In this document: positions 1 to 8,312 of the stretch, one piece after another | Layout of the letters: the number at the start of each line of letters is the position of its first letter | Position numbering within the stretch: position 1 is the stretch's first letter | Assembly (NCBI RefSeq): GCF_030407435.1 | Contig: NZ_JASDDK010000002.1 | Coordinates: 280,702-344,701, forward strand | Direction of reading: 5' to 3' | Length of the DNA stretch: 64,000 nt | Source of the DNA: Winogradskyella bathintestinalis | GTDB lineage: Bacteria; Bacteroidota; Bacteroidia; Flavobacteriales; Flavobacteriaceae | Program-made: the position numbers and the translations under genes | The notes under the pieces: generated by a model | What the model was told of the DNA's origin: nothing | The model's input: only the letters and a program-made list of their open reading frames with translations | Database searches by the model: none

Positions 1-1633
1 TTGAATAATAATAAGGGGTCTGTGCTTTAAACTCTGCTGCGCAAGTATCTACTAACTTAAACACGCGATTGATACTAAGCTCTTTTCGCTTATTATAAAC
101 TTGGCTTTCTAAACAACCCAACATGTGTGCTATTTGACGATCGCCATATCCTTTTTGCTTCGCTTCAAGCAATAATTCGCGTTCTATAGTTTCTATATTG
201 AATTGAGAGATCTCTTTTTCAAGTTGAAATAACTCTTCATATTGCTTTAAAAACCACATATCAATTTTAGTGATTTCGTGAATACGACTTAACGGAATTC
301 CCATCGCAACAGCATCATAAATCACAAAAACACGATCCCAGCTTGCATACGTTAGCTTTTCAATAATAGTATCGTAATCTTTATATCCTTTACCATCTGC
401 TCCTAGTCCATTTCTTTTAATTTCTAAAGATTGTGTGGCTTTATGGAGGGCTTCTTGAAATGAACGTCCTATAGACATCACCTCGCCTACCGCTTTCATT
501 TGTAGACCCAAAGTTCTGTCGGACCCTTCGAATTTATCGAAATTCCAACGTGGAATCTTAACCACTACATAATCTAAGGTCGGCTCGAATAAGGCAGACG
601 TTGATTTTGTAATTTGATTATCTAATTCATCCAAATTGTAACCAATGGCTAATTTTGTCGCAATTTTAGCAATAGGATAACCTGTTGCTTTACTTGCTAA
701 AGCTGACGAACGTGACACTCGCGGATTAATTTCAATAGCTATGATTTCCTCTTCATCGTCCGGACTAACGGCAAACTGAACATTACAACCACCTGCAAAA
801 TCCCCAATACTACGCATCATATGTATTGCCATATCTCGCATTTTCTGAAAGGTCTTATCTGATAAGGTCATTGCTGGTGCCAAAGTAATGGAGTCACCTG
901 TATGAATACCCATGGGATCCATGTTTTCGATGGTACAAATAATAACGACATTATCATTTTTATCTCTTAACAATTCTAGCTCGTATTCTTTCCAGCCTAT
1001 GAGTGCTTTATCGATCATAACTTCATGAATTGGAGACACTTCCAAACCATGCGTTAATTTATTATCAAAATCTTCTTCTTTAAAAACAAAGGATGCTCCT
1101 GCGCCACCTAAAGTATATGAGGCTCTAATGACTAAAGGAAAACCAAATTCTTGCGCTATTTCTTTGCCTTTTAGGTAAGATGTGGCTGTTGCTTGGGGTG
1201 CCATGCCAACCCCAATTTTTAACATTAGTTCCCTAAATTTTTCTCTATCTTCTGTAATATTTATAGCATCGATATCTACCCCTATTATATCAACATCAAA
1301 ATCTTTCCAAATGCCTTTTTCATCGGCTTCAATACAAAGATTTAAAGCCGTTTGTCCACCCATAGTAGGTAAAACCGCATCGATTTGCGGATGGTCTTTT
1401 AAAATCTGAATTAAAGACTTAGTGGTTAAAGGCAACAAGTAAACATGATCGGCCATTGTTGGATCCGTCATTATCGTCGCAGGATTAGAATTTATCAAAA
1501 TTGTTTCTATTCCATCTTCTCGTAATGAGCGTAATGCTTGAGATCCCGAATAATCAAATTCGCAGGCTTGTCCGATAACAATAGGACCTGAACCGATTAA
1601 TAATATAGACTTTAATTTGTTATTTTTTGGCAT
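1..1633 (-). CDS. carB: Carbamoyl-phosphate synthase large subunit, N-terminal part
   Basis: This is the amidotransfer-linked ATP-grasp subunit that makes carbamoyl phosphate for pyrimidine and arginine synthesis. The start ATG is at 1631-1633, and the protein opens MPKNNKLKSILLIGSGPIVI, the classic CarB dinucleotide-fold start. It is followed by GQACEFDYSG, NSNPATIMTD, the PTMGGQTALN block, and the EINPRVSRSSALASKATGYP ATP-grasp block. About 544 residues are visible, roughly the first half of the usual 950-1070, and the rest runs off the left edge of the window. The first carboxyphosphate ATP-grasp domain and the start of the oligomerisation region are present. No carA is in view. The gene lies downstream of rpmH on the same strand, separated by a terminator. 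The identity is very secure. Confidence 0.97.
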   Translation of the reverse strand, partial: MPKNNKLKSILLIGSGPIVIGQACEFDYSGSQALRSLREDGIETILINSNPATIMTDPTMADHVYLLPLTTKSLIQILKDHPQIDAVLPTMGGQTALNLCIEADEKGIWKDFDVDIIGVDIDAINITEDREKFRELMLKIGVGMAPQATATSYLKGKEIAQEFGFPLVIRASYTLGGAGASFVFKEEDFDNKLTHGLEVSPIHEVMIDKALIGWKEYELELLRDKNDNVVIICTIENMDPMGIHTGDSITLAPAMTLSDKTFQKMRDMAIHMMRSIGDFAGGCNVQFAVSPDDEEEIIAIEINPRVSRSSALASKATGYPIAKIATKLAIGYNLDELDNQITKSTSALFEPTLDYVVVKIPRWNFDKFEGSDRTLGLQMKAVGEVMSIGRSFQEALHKATQSLEIKRNGLGADGKGYKDYDTIIEKLTYASWDRVFVIYDAVAMGIPLSRIHEITKIDMWFLKQYEELFQLEKEISQFNIETIERELLLEAKQKGYGDRQIAHMLGCLESQVYNKRKELSINRVFKLVDTCAAEFKAQTPYYYS

Positions 1634-1699
1634 AAGACTTAGAGATAAAATGTATTTTTAATTTATTTGGCTGTGCAAAAATAAGTAACAATTAAATAC

Positions 1700-1729
1700 A
1701 AAAAAAGGCGTTACACCTAAGTAACGCCT
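1700..1729 (-). terminator. Rho-independent terminator after rpmH
   Basis: Arms AGGCGTTAC (1706-1714) and GTAACGCCT (1721-1729) form a 9-bp stem with a 6-base loop. The A-run at 1700-1706 reads as a U-tract on the minus strand, so the signal ends the rpmH transcript before carB. Confidence 0.85.
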
Positions 1730-1754
1730 CTAATATATTAACAATTGTTAATCA

Positions 1755-1916
1755 TTATTTTTTATGTCTAGATTCTGTTGAAACAGATATTTTCTTTCTT
1801 CCTTTAGCTCTTCTACGTGCTAAAACTTTTCTTCCGTTAACAGAAGCCATTCTTTCTCTAAAACCATGTTTGTTTCTTCTCTTTCTTTTTGACGGTTGAA
1901 ATGTTCTTTTTGGCAT
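1755..1916 (-). CDS. rpmH: 50S ribosomal protein L34
   Basis: This 53-residue, extremely Arg/Lys-rich protein begins [20 protein letters not shown] and continues with [19 protein letters not shown], the full L34 signature. L34 is a small 23S rRNA-binding component of the large ribosomal subunit. The start is the ATG at 1914-1916 and the stop is TAA at 1755-1757. Unlike the common dnaA-rpmH-rnpA arrangement, no rnpA or dnaA is adjacent. It has its own strong promoter (1979-2009) and a terminator (1700-1729), so it is probably transcribed alone. Length and sequence match the family throughout. Confidence 0.97.
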   Translation of the reverse strand: MPKRTFQPSKRKRRNKHGFRERMASVNGRKVLARRRAKGRKKISVSTESRHKK

Positions 1917-1978
1917 GACTTATATTTTTAAAAACTAATTTTTCTTTATTTAACTGAGAGCTATCTCAAAACTGCGTG

Positions 1979-2009
1979 CAAATATACAACAAGTTTTTAC
2001 TTTTGCAAA
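1979..2009 (-). promoter_or_regulatory. Bacteroidota-type promoter for rpmH
   Basis: Read on the minus strand, TTTG (2006-2009), a 19-base spacer, then TATATTTG (1979-1986) match the Bacteroidota -33/-7 consensus exactly. It lies about 60 bases upstream of the rpmH ATG. Confidence 0.8.
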
Positions 2010-2042
2010 TAGCAAAAGAAATATTTTTTTATAGAATTTTAT

Positions 2043-2050
2043 TACCTTTG
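2043..2050 (+). promoter_or_regulatory. -7 element for the TPR membrane protein
   Basis: TACCTTTG matches TAnnTTTG and lies 25 bases upstream of the ATG at 2075. A second match, TACTTTTG (1998-2005), lies further upstream and overlaps the rpmH promoter. Neither has a clear -33 element. The position supports the ATG at 2075 over the upstream GTG at 1976. Confidence 0.55.
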
Positions 2051-2074
2051 CGCTCCGCAAAAATACAAAGAATT

Positions 2075-2653
2075 ATGTTTCATAAATATATAAAATTAGC
2101 AATTGCCGCATTAATCATAGGATTTGGCATCTATCAATTTACAGAAGGTTACATTGGTAATGGTATTATGTATATCCTACTCTCTACCATTTTTATATTC
2201 CTTTACTTTAAAAATGAAATGATATTACTCGCATTTTTAAAATTGCGACAGCAAGATTTTGCGGGTGCAAAGAAATGGTTAGATAAAATAAAGAACCCAG
2301 AAGGTGCCTTAGTAAAGAAACAACAAGGCTATTTAAATTATTTAAATGGTATTATGGTTTCGCAAACTAACATGAATGAAGCCGAAGGTTATTTTAAGAA
2401 AGCCATCAGTTTAGGTTTATCTATGGATCATGATTTAGCAATGGCCAAATTAAATTTAGCGGGTATCGCTTTCTCTAAACGACGAAAGGCTGAAGCGCAA
2501 AAACTTTTAGCTGAAGCAGAGAAATTAGACAAAAGAGACATGCTAAAAGATCAAATAAAAATGATGAAACAACAGATGAAGAAAGCCGTGATTCCTAAGC
2601 AACAATATGGACAGCCAACATCTGCTAGACAAAACCGAAGAAGTCGACGTTGA
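2075..2653 (+). CDS. TPR-like membrane-anchored protein
   Basis: This is a 192-residue protein. Residues about 8-50 form two closely spaced hydrophobic helices, and the rest is helical and charged with an alternating small/aromatic pattern typical of tetratricopeptide repeats (repeated hydrophobic, KAxxLG and AEAQKLLAEAEKLD segments). The C-terminal tail is basic (RQNRRSRR). It is probably an inner-membrane protein with a cytoplasmic helical-repeat domain used for protein contacts. An in-frame GTG at 1976 would add 33 residues, but it sits upstream of the promoter. The gene is convergent with, and abuts, the cardiolipin synthase gene. The partner and process are unknown. Confidence 0.75.
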   Translation: MFHKYIKLAIAALIIGFGIYQFTEGYIGNGIMYILLSTIFIFLYFKNEMILLAFLKLRQQDFAGAKKWLDKIKNPEGALVKKQQGYLNYLNGIMVSQTNMNEAEGYFKKAISLGLSMDHDLAMAKLNLAGIAFSKRRKAEAQKLLAEAEKLDKRDMLKDQIKMMKQQMKKAVIPKQQYGQPTSARQNRRSRR

Positions 2654-4102
2654 TTATAACAGGGGCGCCATCAAACGAGCCACCGCTTCGATAAGCTTAA
2701 TTCGTTTAGATCGGTTTTCCCAAGATTTTAAATCTATTTGCTCACAATCTTTTAAATCTGCATTAAAGAACTCAGTAAGTTGACTACTAATTTCTTTATT
2801 ATAGATTAAAGCATTTACTTCGAAGTTAATATTAAAGCTTCTATAATCCATATTAGTTGTTCCCACAGTACTAAACACGCCATCTACAACCATGGTTTTA
2901 GCATGAATGAAGCCTTTAGTATAGCAATAAACCTCTACTCCTGCTTCTAAAAGTAAACCTAAATATGAATTAGTTGCATACTGTGCAATCCATGAATCGC
3001 CAGTTTGGGGAACAATAATTTTAACTTTTATATTACTTCTTGCTATAACTTGCAGCGCGGTTACAATTTCACTATTAGGAATAAAATATGGAGTTGTAAT
3101 ATATACATGGTCGTCAGCATTAGTAATAGCAACGAAAATAGATTCCATTATATTAGACCAATCAGTATCTGGTCCACTGGCCGCTATTTGTAAAGGGATA
3201 TTTTCTTCACAATTATGCTCAGGAAAATATATATCTGATAAGTCTGTTTTTTTTTCATTTACAAAATCCCATGTTGTAAAAAATAAAATTTGAAGTGATT
3301 TTACCGCTTCTCCGATTATGCGTACATGCGTATCCCTCCAATATCGTTTATTATTGGCATTTACATAATCATCTGAAACATTAACACCGCCCGTGTAACC
3401 AATAATACCATCAATAATTACGATTTTACGGTGATCGCGATAATTCATCTGACCCGTAAATTTTGTAAATAAAACGGGCATAAACGAATTCATTTCTATA
3501 CCACAATTCTTTAATTGACGTTTCATTTTAGAGCTTATAGAACTTCCTACATCGTCGATTACAATTCTAATTTCTAAACCTTCTTTTGCTTTTTCGCATA
3601 ACAGATTAAGTAACTCAGTCCCTATCTTATCGTCATTTATTATAAAATATTCTAAATGAATATGATGTTTTGCTTCCTTAATGTCCTTAAAAAGCATTTT
3701 AAATTTATCATCACCATTTTTAATTAGCTTAACGTCATTGTTAACAGTCAATTTAGACTTTTCACTATTATATAATAAAGGAATTAATTTTGACTTCTCG
3801 TCGAGCAAGTCATCCACTTCATTGATTGTCTTGGTATCTAGCTCTAACTGCTCTTGAATGGTTTTAACAATAGATTGATTTAAAACATGTTTCCTACTGA
3901 AAATTTTCGTCTTACGATATTCTTGTCCGAATAAATAATAAAATAAAATACCCAGAAAAGGTAACGCCAATAAACCAATGATATAACTCATTGCCTTAGT
4001 GGGATTCAACTTTTTAAGCAGAATTGTAATTACAGCAGATAAGGCTATCGCGTAATTGATTGCAAATATAATTTTCCAAGTATGATTACTAATAAATTCC
4101 AA
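2654..4102 (-). CDS. cls: Cardiolipin synthase (phospholipase D family)
   Basis: This enzyme condenses phosphatidylglycerol (or PG with another phospholipid) to cardiolipin in the inner membrane. The 482 residues include two N-terminal membrane helices (about 13-30 and 38-57), then two PLD catalytic motifs: HRKIVIID at 224-231 and HAKTMVVD at 400-407, each keeping the His, Lys and Asp. Length and order match bacterial ClsA. The start is a TTG at 4100-4102, because the next in-frame ATG would delete the first membrane helix. The stop abuts the convergent gene at 2653, and the lytic transglycosylase lies seven bases upstream, so the two probably share a transcript. Confidence 0.92.
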   Translation of the reverse strand: MEFISNHTWKIIFAINYAIALSAVITILLKKLNPTKAMSYIIGLLALPFLGILFYYLFGQEYRKTKIFSRKHVLNQSIVKTIQEQLELDTKTINEVDDLLDEKSKLIPLLYNSEKSKLTVNNDVKLIKNGDDKFKMLFKDIKEAKHHIHLEYFIINDDKIGTELLNLLCEKAKEGLEIRIVIDDVGSSISSKMKRQLKNCGIEMNSFMPVLFTKFTGQMNYRDHRKIVIIDGIIGYTGGVNVSDDYVNANNKRYWRDTHVRIIGEAVKSLQILFFTTWDFVNEKKTDLSDIYFPEHNCEENIPLQIAASGPDTDWSNIMESIFVAITNADDHVYITTPYFIPNSEIVTALQVIARSNIKVKIIVPQTGDSWIAQYATNSYLGLLLEAGVEVYCYTKGFIHAKTMVVDGVFSTVGTTNMDYRSFNINFEVNALIYNKEISSQLTEFFNADLKDCEQIDLKSWENRSKRIKLIEAVARLMAPLL

Positions 4103-4109
4103 TTATTAC

Positions 4110-5063
4110 TTAAGGTTTAGAGCTATAATAGCCTTTTTCTGGAATATCTATTAAATAAGATTTTCGGGATTTATTATTTAAATGCGGTTCTCTTAACCAA
4201 GGATTATGAAGTTTTAAAATCTTATAGTTAATGCCGAAATGTTTAGCAAACTGAGCAAAATCGGTTACTGCAGTATCGACTTCCACTTTATGAGTAGGCA
4301 CAGATTTGTATAAATGACTTTTATTAAAATTGAAACCATATTTACTCGGGTTTGAAAGTATTTCTTTCAACGCTACAATTCTAAAAACATAACGACCTGT
4401 TTCTTCACCCAATAACAAATCATAGTATCCAGAAACATCTTGTTCCTTTAAACGTCTTGACACTCCGTAATTACCAGCATTATAGGCCGCTGCAGCTTTG
4501 GTCCAAGATCCTAAATTCGCTTTGGCTTTCTTTAAATAATCACAAGCTACTTCTGTTGCTTTTTCAAGATTGTATCGTTCATCAACATTCTCATTGACCT
4601 CTAAACCATTTTCTCGTCCTGTAGCTTTCATAATTTGCCAAACTCCACTAGCTCCGGCAGGTGATTTTGCGGTTTGTACTAAGCCACTTTCAATGACAGC
4701 TAAATATTTAAAATCATCAGGCACTCCATTTTTCTTCAAAATAGGTTCTATTATTGGAAAATATTTTTGGGCACGTTTAAACATTAATAGCCCATTAGAT
4801 TGCCAATAGGTATTTACCAATAACTCACGATCCATACGTTCGTAAATATCAGGGTTCTCCACGGGTACTGCTTCACCAGCAAAGTTTAAATTTTCGGGCA
4901 TTTCTAATGCATAAACATTATAATTATTTACAATAGGGTCTTCTTTTCCCAATGTATTATCTGATGGAGCTTTTTCATTAGGCGATTTTTGCATCGAAAA
5001 AATAAATAAGCCTGATATACAGACCACCCCTACTAATGCTAAACTATTTTTTATAATTTTCAT
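4110..5063 (-). CDS. Membrane-anchored lytic transglycosylase (MltD/Slt type)
   Basis: This enzyme cleaves the MurNAc-GlcNAc bond of peptidoglycan, forming 1,6-anhydro ends. From the ATG at 5061-5063 the protein has 317 residues, with an N-terminal hydrophobic segment (about 5-24) that is an uncleaved anchor or signal peptide. The SLT domain spans about residues 88-220. It has the catalytic glutamate in LAVIESGL (E125), then SGVWQIM and AAAAYNAGNYG, all diagnostic. No LysM repeat is obvious in the C-terminal tail, although MltD homologues often carry them. A TTG start nine codons upstream is possible but less likely. The gene sits immediately upstream of cls on the same strand. Confidence 0.9.
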   Translation of the reverse strand: MKIIKNSLALVGVVCISGLFIFSMQKSPNEKAPSDNTLGKEDPIVNNYNVYALEMPENLNFAGEAVPVENPDIYERMDRELLVNTYWQSNGLLMFKRAQKYFPIIEPILKKNGVPDDFKYLAVIESGLVQTAKSPAGASGVWQIMKATGRENGLEVNENVDERYNLEKATEVACDYLKKAKANLGSWTKAAAAYNAGNYGVSRRLKEQDVSGYYDLLLGEETGRYVFRIVALKEILSNPSKYGFNFNKSHLYKSVPTHKVEVDTAVTDFAQFAKHFGINYKILKLHNPWLREPHLNNKSRKSYLIDIPEKGYYSSKP

Positions 5064-5148
5064 GTTACTTTTTTTTAATCTAATTTTCAACTTCTAACTT
5101 CAGACTTCTTCGATATAAATGTAATCAATCTAATCTCAAAATTCAAAT

Positions 5149-5811
5149 TCAATCTTCAATAAGTTTTGGTAAATTTTCGTTAAACCATTTATACTTGTTA
5201 ATGATCATAATGTGGGTTCCTCCTTTAATTACAATACAATTTCCACCACACGAATGCGGAAATATAGCATCGTTATCCCCATGGATATAAATAGCTTGTG
5301 GATGAGCTCGCTCTTGATCCCAGCACACCACTTGTTTAATTGCCCAATCTAAATACGTTTTATCATTGATAGATAGGTACTTTTTATATAAATCAACTCG
5401 TTTTTTTATAGTTTCACCAAAAGCGTATTTAGCCAATAAATCGATATTACTTACTAATTGTGTGGGTAGAATTTTATAAGCTTTAGTCACTTTTAATAGT
5501 TTTAGACGTTTTGGCAACTCGTGGTGCGACTTTACGCTAGAGACCACTATAAGCTTTTTTAAGTGTAAATACTTACTCATTTCTTGCGCGAGAATACCGC
5601 CGAATGAAACACCCAATAACACGGCATTTTCATGTGTAATAAACTCACACATTCTTAAAGCATATTGTTTAAGCGATTCGGTTTTCTTAGGGATTTGCCA
5701 TTCTAACCAATGGATTTTATAATCCTTTTCAGGTAATTTAATATACTCAAAAATCATAGGGTTTGCTGCCATCCCTGGCATTAAGTATACATGAGTTAAT
5801 TGAGAGTTCAT
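5149..5811 (-). CDS. Small alpha/beta hydrolase
   Basis: This 220-residue cytoplasmic protein has no signal peptide. It shows the alpha/beta-hydrolase nucleophile elbow GVSFGG (S69), an acid-bearing loop HGDNDAIFP (D179/D181) and a C-terminal histidine in GGTHIMI (H200), which together give a complete Ser-Asp-His triad. The N-terminal MPGMAANPMI resembles the oxyanion-hole segment of the fold. The substrate cannot be read from the sequence; homologues are thioesterases, esterases or carboxylesterases. It shares a strand with the transglycosylase 85 bases downstream. The next gene upstream is divergent. Confidence 0.8.
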   Translation of the reverse strand: MNSQLTHVYLMPGMAANPMIFEYIKLPEKDYKIHWLEWQIPKKTESLKQYALRMCEFITHENAVLLGVSFGGILAQEMSKYLHLKKLIVVSSVKSHHELPKRLKLLKVTKAYKILPTQLVSNIDLLAKYAFGETIKKRVDLYKKYLSINDKTYLDWAIKQVVCWDQERAHPQAIYIHGDNDAIFPHSCGGNCIVIKGGTHIMIINKYKWFNENLPKLIED

Positions 5812-5899
5812 AAGTCTATAAAAATATTATTAGCACGTCTTAATAAGTTATAATGTAAGGTTTTAACAACAATAACCTAAAACTCTAGTTGATTTTTTG

Positions 5900-5907
5900 T
5901 ACCTTTG
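5900..5907 (+). promoter_or_regulatory. -7 element for the small GNAT-like gene
   Basis: TACCTTTG is an exact TAnnTTTG match, 65 bases upstream of the ATG at 5973. No convincing -33 TTTG lies at the right distance. Confidence 0.45.
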
Positions 5908-5972
5908 CACAGCAAAACTATATAATTTATAGTGTCTACGCTACCAACCGCTGAATTTAATATCTAAAAATT

Positions 5973-6269
5973 ATGACAGAAACTGCTGAACTGATTGACA
6001 ATGATTTTCTACGTCAATTTGAATTAAAGGTTGAAAACGACATGGCTATTATTGAGTATTCTTTACAAGAACGTAAAATATTCTTAACCAAAATGATTAT
6101 TCCTGACACTATTAGATCAGATGAATTTGAATTGGATTTTATCGATTTGGTATTCGCGAACATTAAAGAAAGGAACATTAGTGTAGTACCAACAAGCCCA
6201 GAAATTGCAAAATTTGTAAGACGAAATCGTAAGTATAAACGCATGCTACCAGTAGGCATCCGTATATAA
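5973..6269 (+). CDS. Small GNAT-type N-acetyltransferase-like protein (YjdJ/NATD1 type)
   Basis: This 98-residue protein resembles the minimal acetyltransferase fold of the YjdJ/NATD1 (COG2388) group: a short beta region (ENDMAIIEYSLQERKIFLTKMIIP), an acidic segment before a helix (LDFIDLVFANIKERNISVVP), then a helix with the basic tail AKFVRRNRKYKRMLP. The conserved closing pattern, in which a Pro-Thr-Ser turn leads to a helix ending in a Lys/Tyr-rich stretch, fits that family. It has no signal peptide. Its transcript ends at the strong terminator just downstream. The family is likely and the substrate unknown. Confidence 0.7.
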   Translation: MTETAELIDNDFLRQFELKVENDMAIIEYSLQERKIFLTKMIIPDTIRSDEFELDFIDLVFANIKERNISVVPTSPEIAKFVRRNRKYKRMLPVGIRI

Positions 6270-6298
6270 TTAAGAATCGTAAAAAAATATTATTAAAC

Positions 6299-6331
6299 AT
6301 CCGAAGCTGCCTAAACTTCGGATTTTTTTTT
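6299..6331 (+). terminator. Rho-independent terminator
   Basis: Perfect 8-bp arms ATCCGAAG (6299-6306) and CTTCGGAT (6316-6323) enclose a 9-base loop and lead directly into a T-run (6323-6331). It ends the GNAT-like transcript. Confidence 0.88.
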
Positions 6332-6348
6332 ATCGCGACTACTAAGCT

Positions 6349-6852
6349 TTATTGTTTTATATACACGAGCTTTAAATCTCTAGTTTCAATCACAGTTGTT
6401 AAATCTTCGTTATAAATAGTAATAGCATCTTTGAAAATAGTGGTTAAAGTATGGTCCTCAATTCTATAAACTCTATCTAAAATGAGTACTGAAGCCTCAT
6501 TTAAATCTTCATATTCTGAAGCAAAACTAATGATTCTGTTTTTATCACACTCGACGTTTATTCCATAATTATCTGAATCGTCATATTTGAAATAAATGAT
6601 ATCAGAAACATATTCGTTACCAGAAAAAACAGTGCCTTCCTCCGTAAAAGTCAGTGTTTCTATATCATTACAATTTGCTTCTTTTATAAGGTTAGTACGG
6701 TAAATATTATCTTGGTTGACATCAAACGACGCTCCAATAGTCCGCGTGCTAAGTTGCCAAGTGCCAACAATGTGAGATACATTAGTGTCTTTAGAACAAG
6801 ACAAAACACTAATTAGACAAATAAATATACAGGTATTATATATATTTTTCAT
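6349..6852 (-). CDS. Lipocalin-like lipoprotein
   Basis: This 167-residue predicted lipoprotein has a short hydrophobic N-terminus ending in LISVLSC, a lipobox with the lipidated Cys at about residue 19. The mature part begins with IVGTWQLSTR, the GTW turn found in lipocalin-like proteins of Bacteroidota, followed by alternating beta-strand sequence rich in Asp, Glu and Thr. Such proteins are usually small ligand-binding or structural barrels in the periplasm or outer membrane, but no ligand can be deduced. It is most likely a single gene: the GNAT-like gene is convergent and mtaB starts 1.4 kb away. The protein at 57181 has a similar layout (lipobox then GTW). Confidence 0.7.
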   Translation of the reverse strand: MKNIYNTCIFICLISVLSCSKDTNVSHIVGTWQLSTRTIGASFDVNQDNIYRTNLIKEANCNDIETLTFTEEGTVFSGNEYVSDIIYFKYDDSDNYGINVECDKNRIISFASEYEDLNEASVLILDRVYRIEDHTLTTIFKDAITIYNEDLTTVIETRDLKLVYIKQ

Positions 6853-6932
6853 TATAATAATTTTCCAATTTTCTATTGTAAACAGTACAACTAGTTACAA
6901 TAAAAACAAACGCTATTAAACTTCAGGGATTC

Positions 6933-8267
6933 CTAGTTAATCGCAAAATTTTCTAGAGTTTGAAACCGCACTAAACCATCGTCATCAATTTCGGTGAGTT
7001 CCACCTTTTGTAGTGTATTTACCAATTCAGGATTCCAAGGAGCTTTTACTTTTACGTAGTTTTCGGTAAATCCGTGGATGTAACCTTCTTTGTTTTCGCC
7101 TTCAAATAAAACCGAACGCGTTGTGTTTAGTTGCTTTTCATAAAATGCTCTTCGTTTTTTAGCCGACAAACCTCTAAGCATCTTACTACGTTTAGCTCTT
7201 ACATTTTTATAAACTACACCATCCATCTCTGCAGCTTCTGTATTATCACGCTCAGAATATGTAAATACGTGTAGGTAAGAAATATCCAATTCGTTTAGAA
7301 AGTTATAAGTCTCTAAAAATAATTCATCCGTTTCACCAGGAAAACCTACAATGACATCCACACCAATACAAGCATGGGGCATTATTGCTTTTATTTTTGA
7401 AACACGATCTACATACAGTTCTTTCATGTAGCGACGTTTCATCTTTTTTAATATAACATTACTTCCACTTTGAAGTGGTATATGAAAATGGGGTACAAAT
7501 GCTCTAGAGTTTGCTACCAATTCAATAGTCTCATTTTTCAATAAGTTAGGCTCAATTGAAGAAATTCTTAATCGTTCAATACCTTTAACGTCATCTAGTG
7601 CGGTTACCAAATCCAGAAAAGTGTGTTCGTGTTTTTTATTGCCAAATTCACCTTTACCGTAATCACCTATATTAACTCCTGTCAGCACTATTTCTTTAAT
7701 GCCTTGATCAGAAATTTCCTTAGCATTTTTAAGCACATTACCCATCGTATCACTACGCGAAATTCCTCTAGCCAACGGAATGGTGCAATAGGTACATTTA
7801 TAATCGCAGCCGTCTTGAACTTTTAAAAATGCTCTAGTTCTATCGCCAACGGAATAGCTACCAACATAGAAATCAGCATCTTTAATTTCACAAGAATGTA
7901 CTTCGCCATAGTCATTCTTTGTTAAATCATTTAAATAATCCGTAATCTTAAACTTCTCTGTCGCACCCAAAACTAAATCAACCCCATTAACATCGGCTAA
8001 TTCTTCCGGTTTTAATTGCGCATAGCAACCTATTGCCGCAACAAAAGCGTCAGGGTTCTTTTTTTGTGCCTGACTTACAATGGTCTTAAATCGTTTGTCA
8101 GCGTTTTCAGTAACAGAGCAGGTATTAATTACGTATATATCGGCTTCTTCCTTAAAATCCACACGTTCAAATCCTTCATCTTTAAAACCTCTGGCAATAG
8201 TAGATGTTTCAGAAAAATTAAGTTTACAACCTAATGTATAAAATGCGACTTTTTTTGTTGGATTCAT
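6933..8267 (-). CDS. mtaB: tRNA t6A37 methylthiotransferase MtaB
   Basis: MtaB is a radical-SAM enzyme that adds a methylthio group to t6A37 of ANN-decoding tRNAs, giving ms2t6A. The protein has 444 residues with the three expected parts. The N-terminal UPF0004 domain carries the cluster cysteines C14, C50 and C81. The radical-SAM core has the CxxxCxxC motif CDYKCTYC (C154, C158, C161). The C-terminal TRAM-like region ends at FAIN. The stretch PLARGISRS just after the SAM motif is typical of MtaB rather than MiaB or RimO. The start ATG lies 45 bases from the divergent OppA-like gene. Confidence 0.93.
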   Translation of the reverse strand: MNPTKKVAFYTLGCKLNFSETSTIARGFKDEGFERVDFKEEADIYVINTCSVTENADKRFKTIVSQAQKKNPDAFVAAIGCYAQLKPEELADVNGVDLVLGATEKFKITDYLNDLTKNDYGEVHSCEIKDADFYVGSYSVGDRTRAFLKVQDGCDYKCTYCTIPLARGISRSDTMGNVLKNAKEISDQGIKEIVLTGVNIGDYGKGEFGNKKHEHTFLDLVTALDDVKGIERLRISSIEPNLLKNETIELVANSRAFVPHFHIPLQSGSNVILKKMKRRYMKELYVDRVSKIKAIMPHACIGVDVIVGFPGETDELFLETYNFLNELDISYLHVFTYSERDNTEAAEMDGVVYKNVRAKRSKMLRGLSAKKRRAFYEKQLNTTRSVLFEGENKEGYIHGFTENYVKVKAPWNPELVNTLQKVELTEIDDDGLVRFQTLENFAIN

Positions 8268-8312
8268 TCTTGTATTTTTACCAAGTTGGCAAATTTACAA
8301 CATATAAATTAT

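Noticed and set aside
1976-2074. GTG start extending the TPR protein by 33 residues
   Set aside because: It lies upstream of the TACCTTTG promoter element at 2043 and inside the rpmH promoter; the added residues do not look like a signal or domain.
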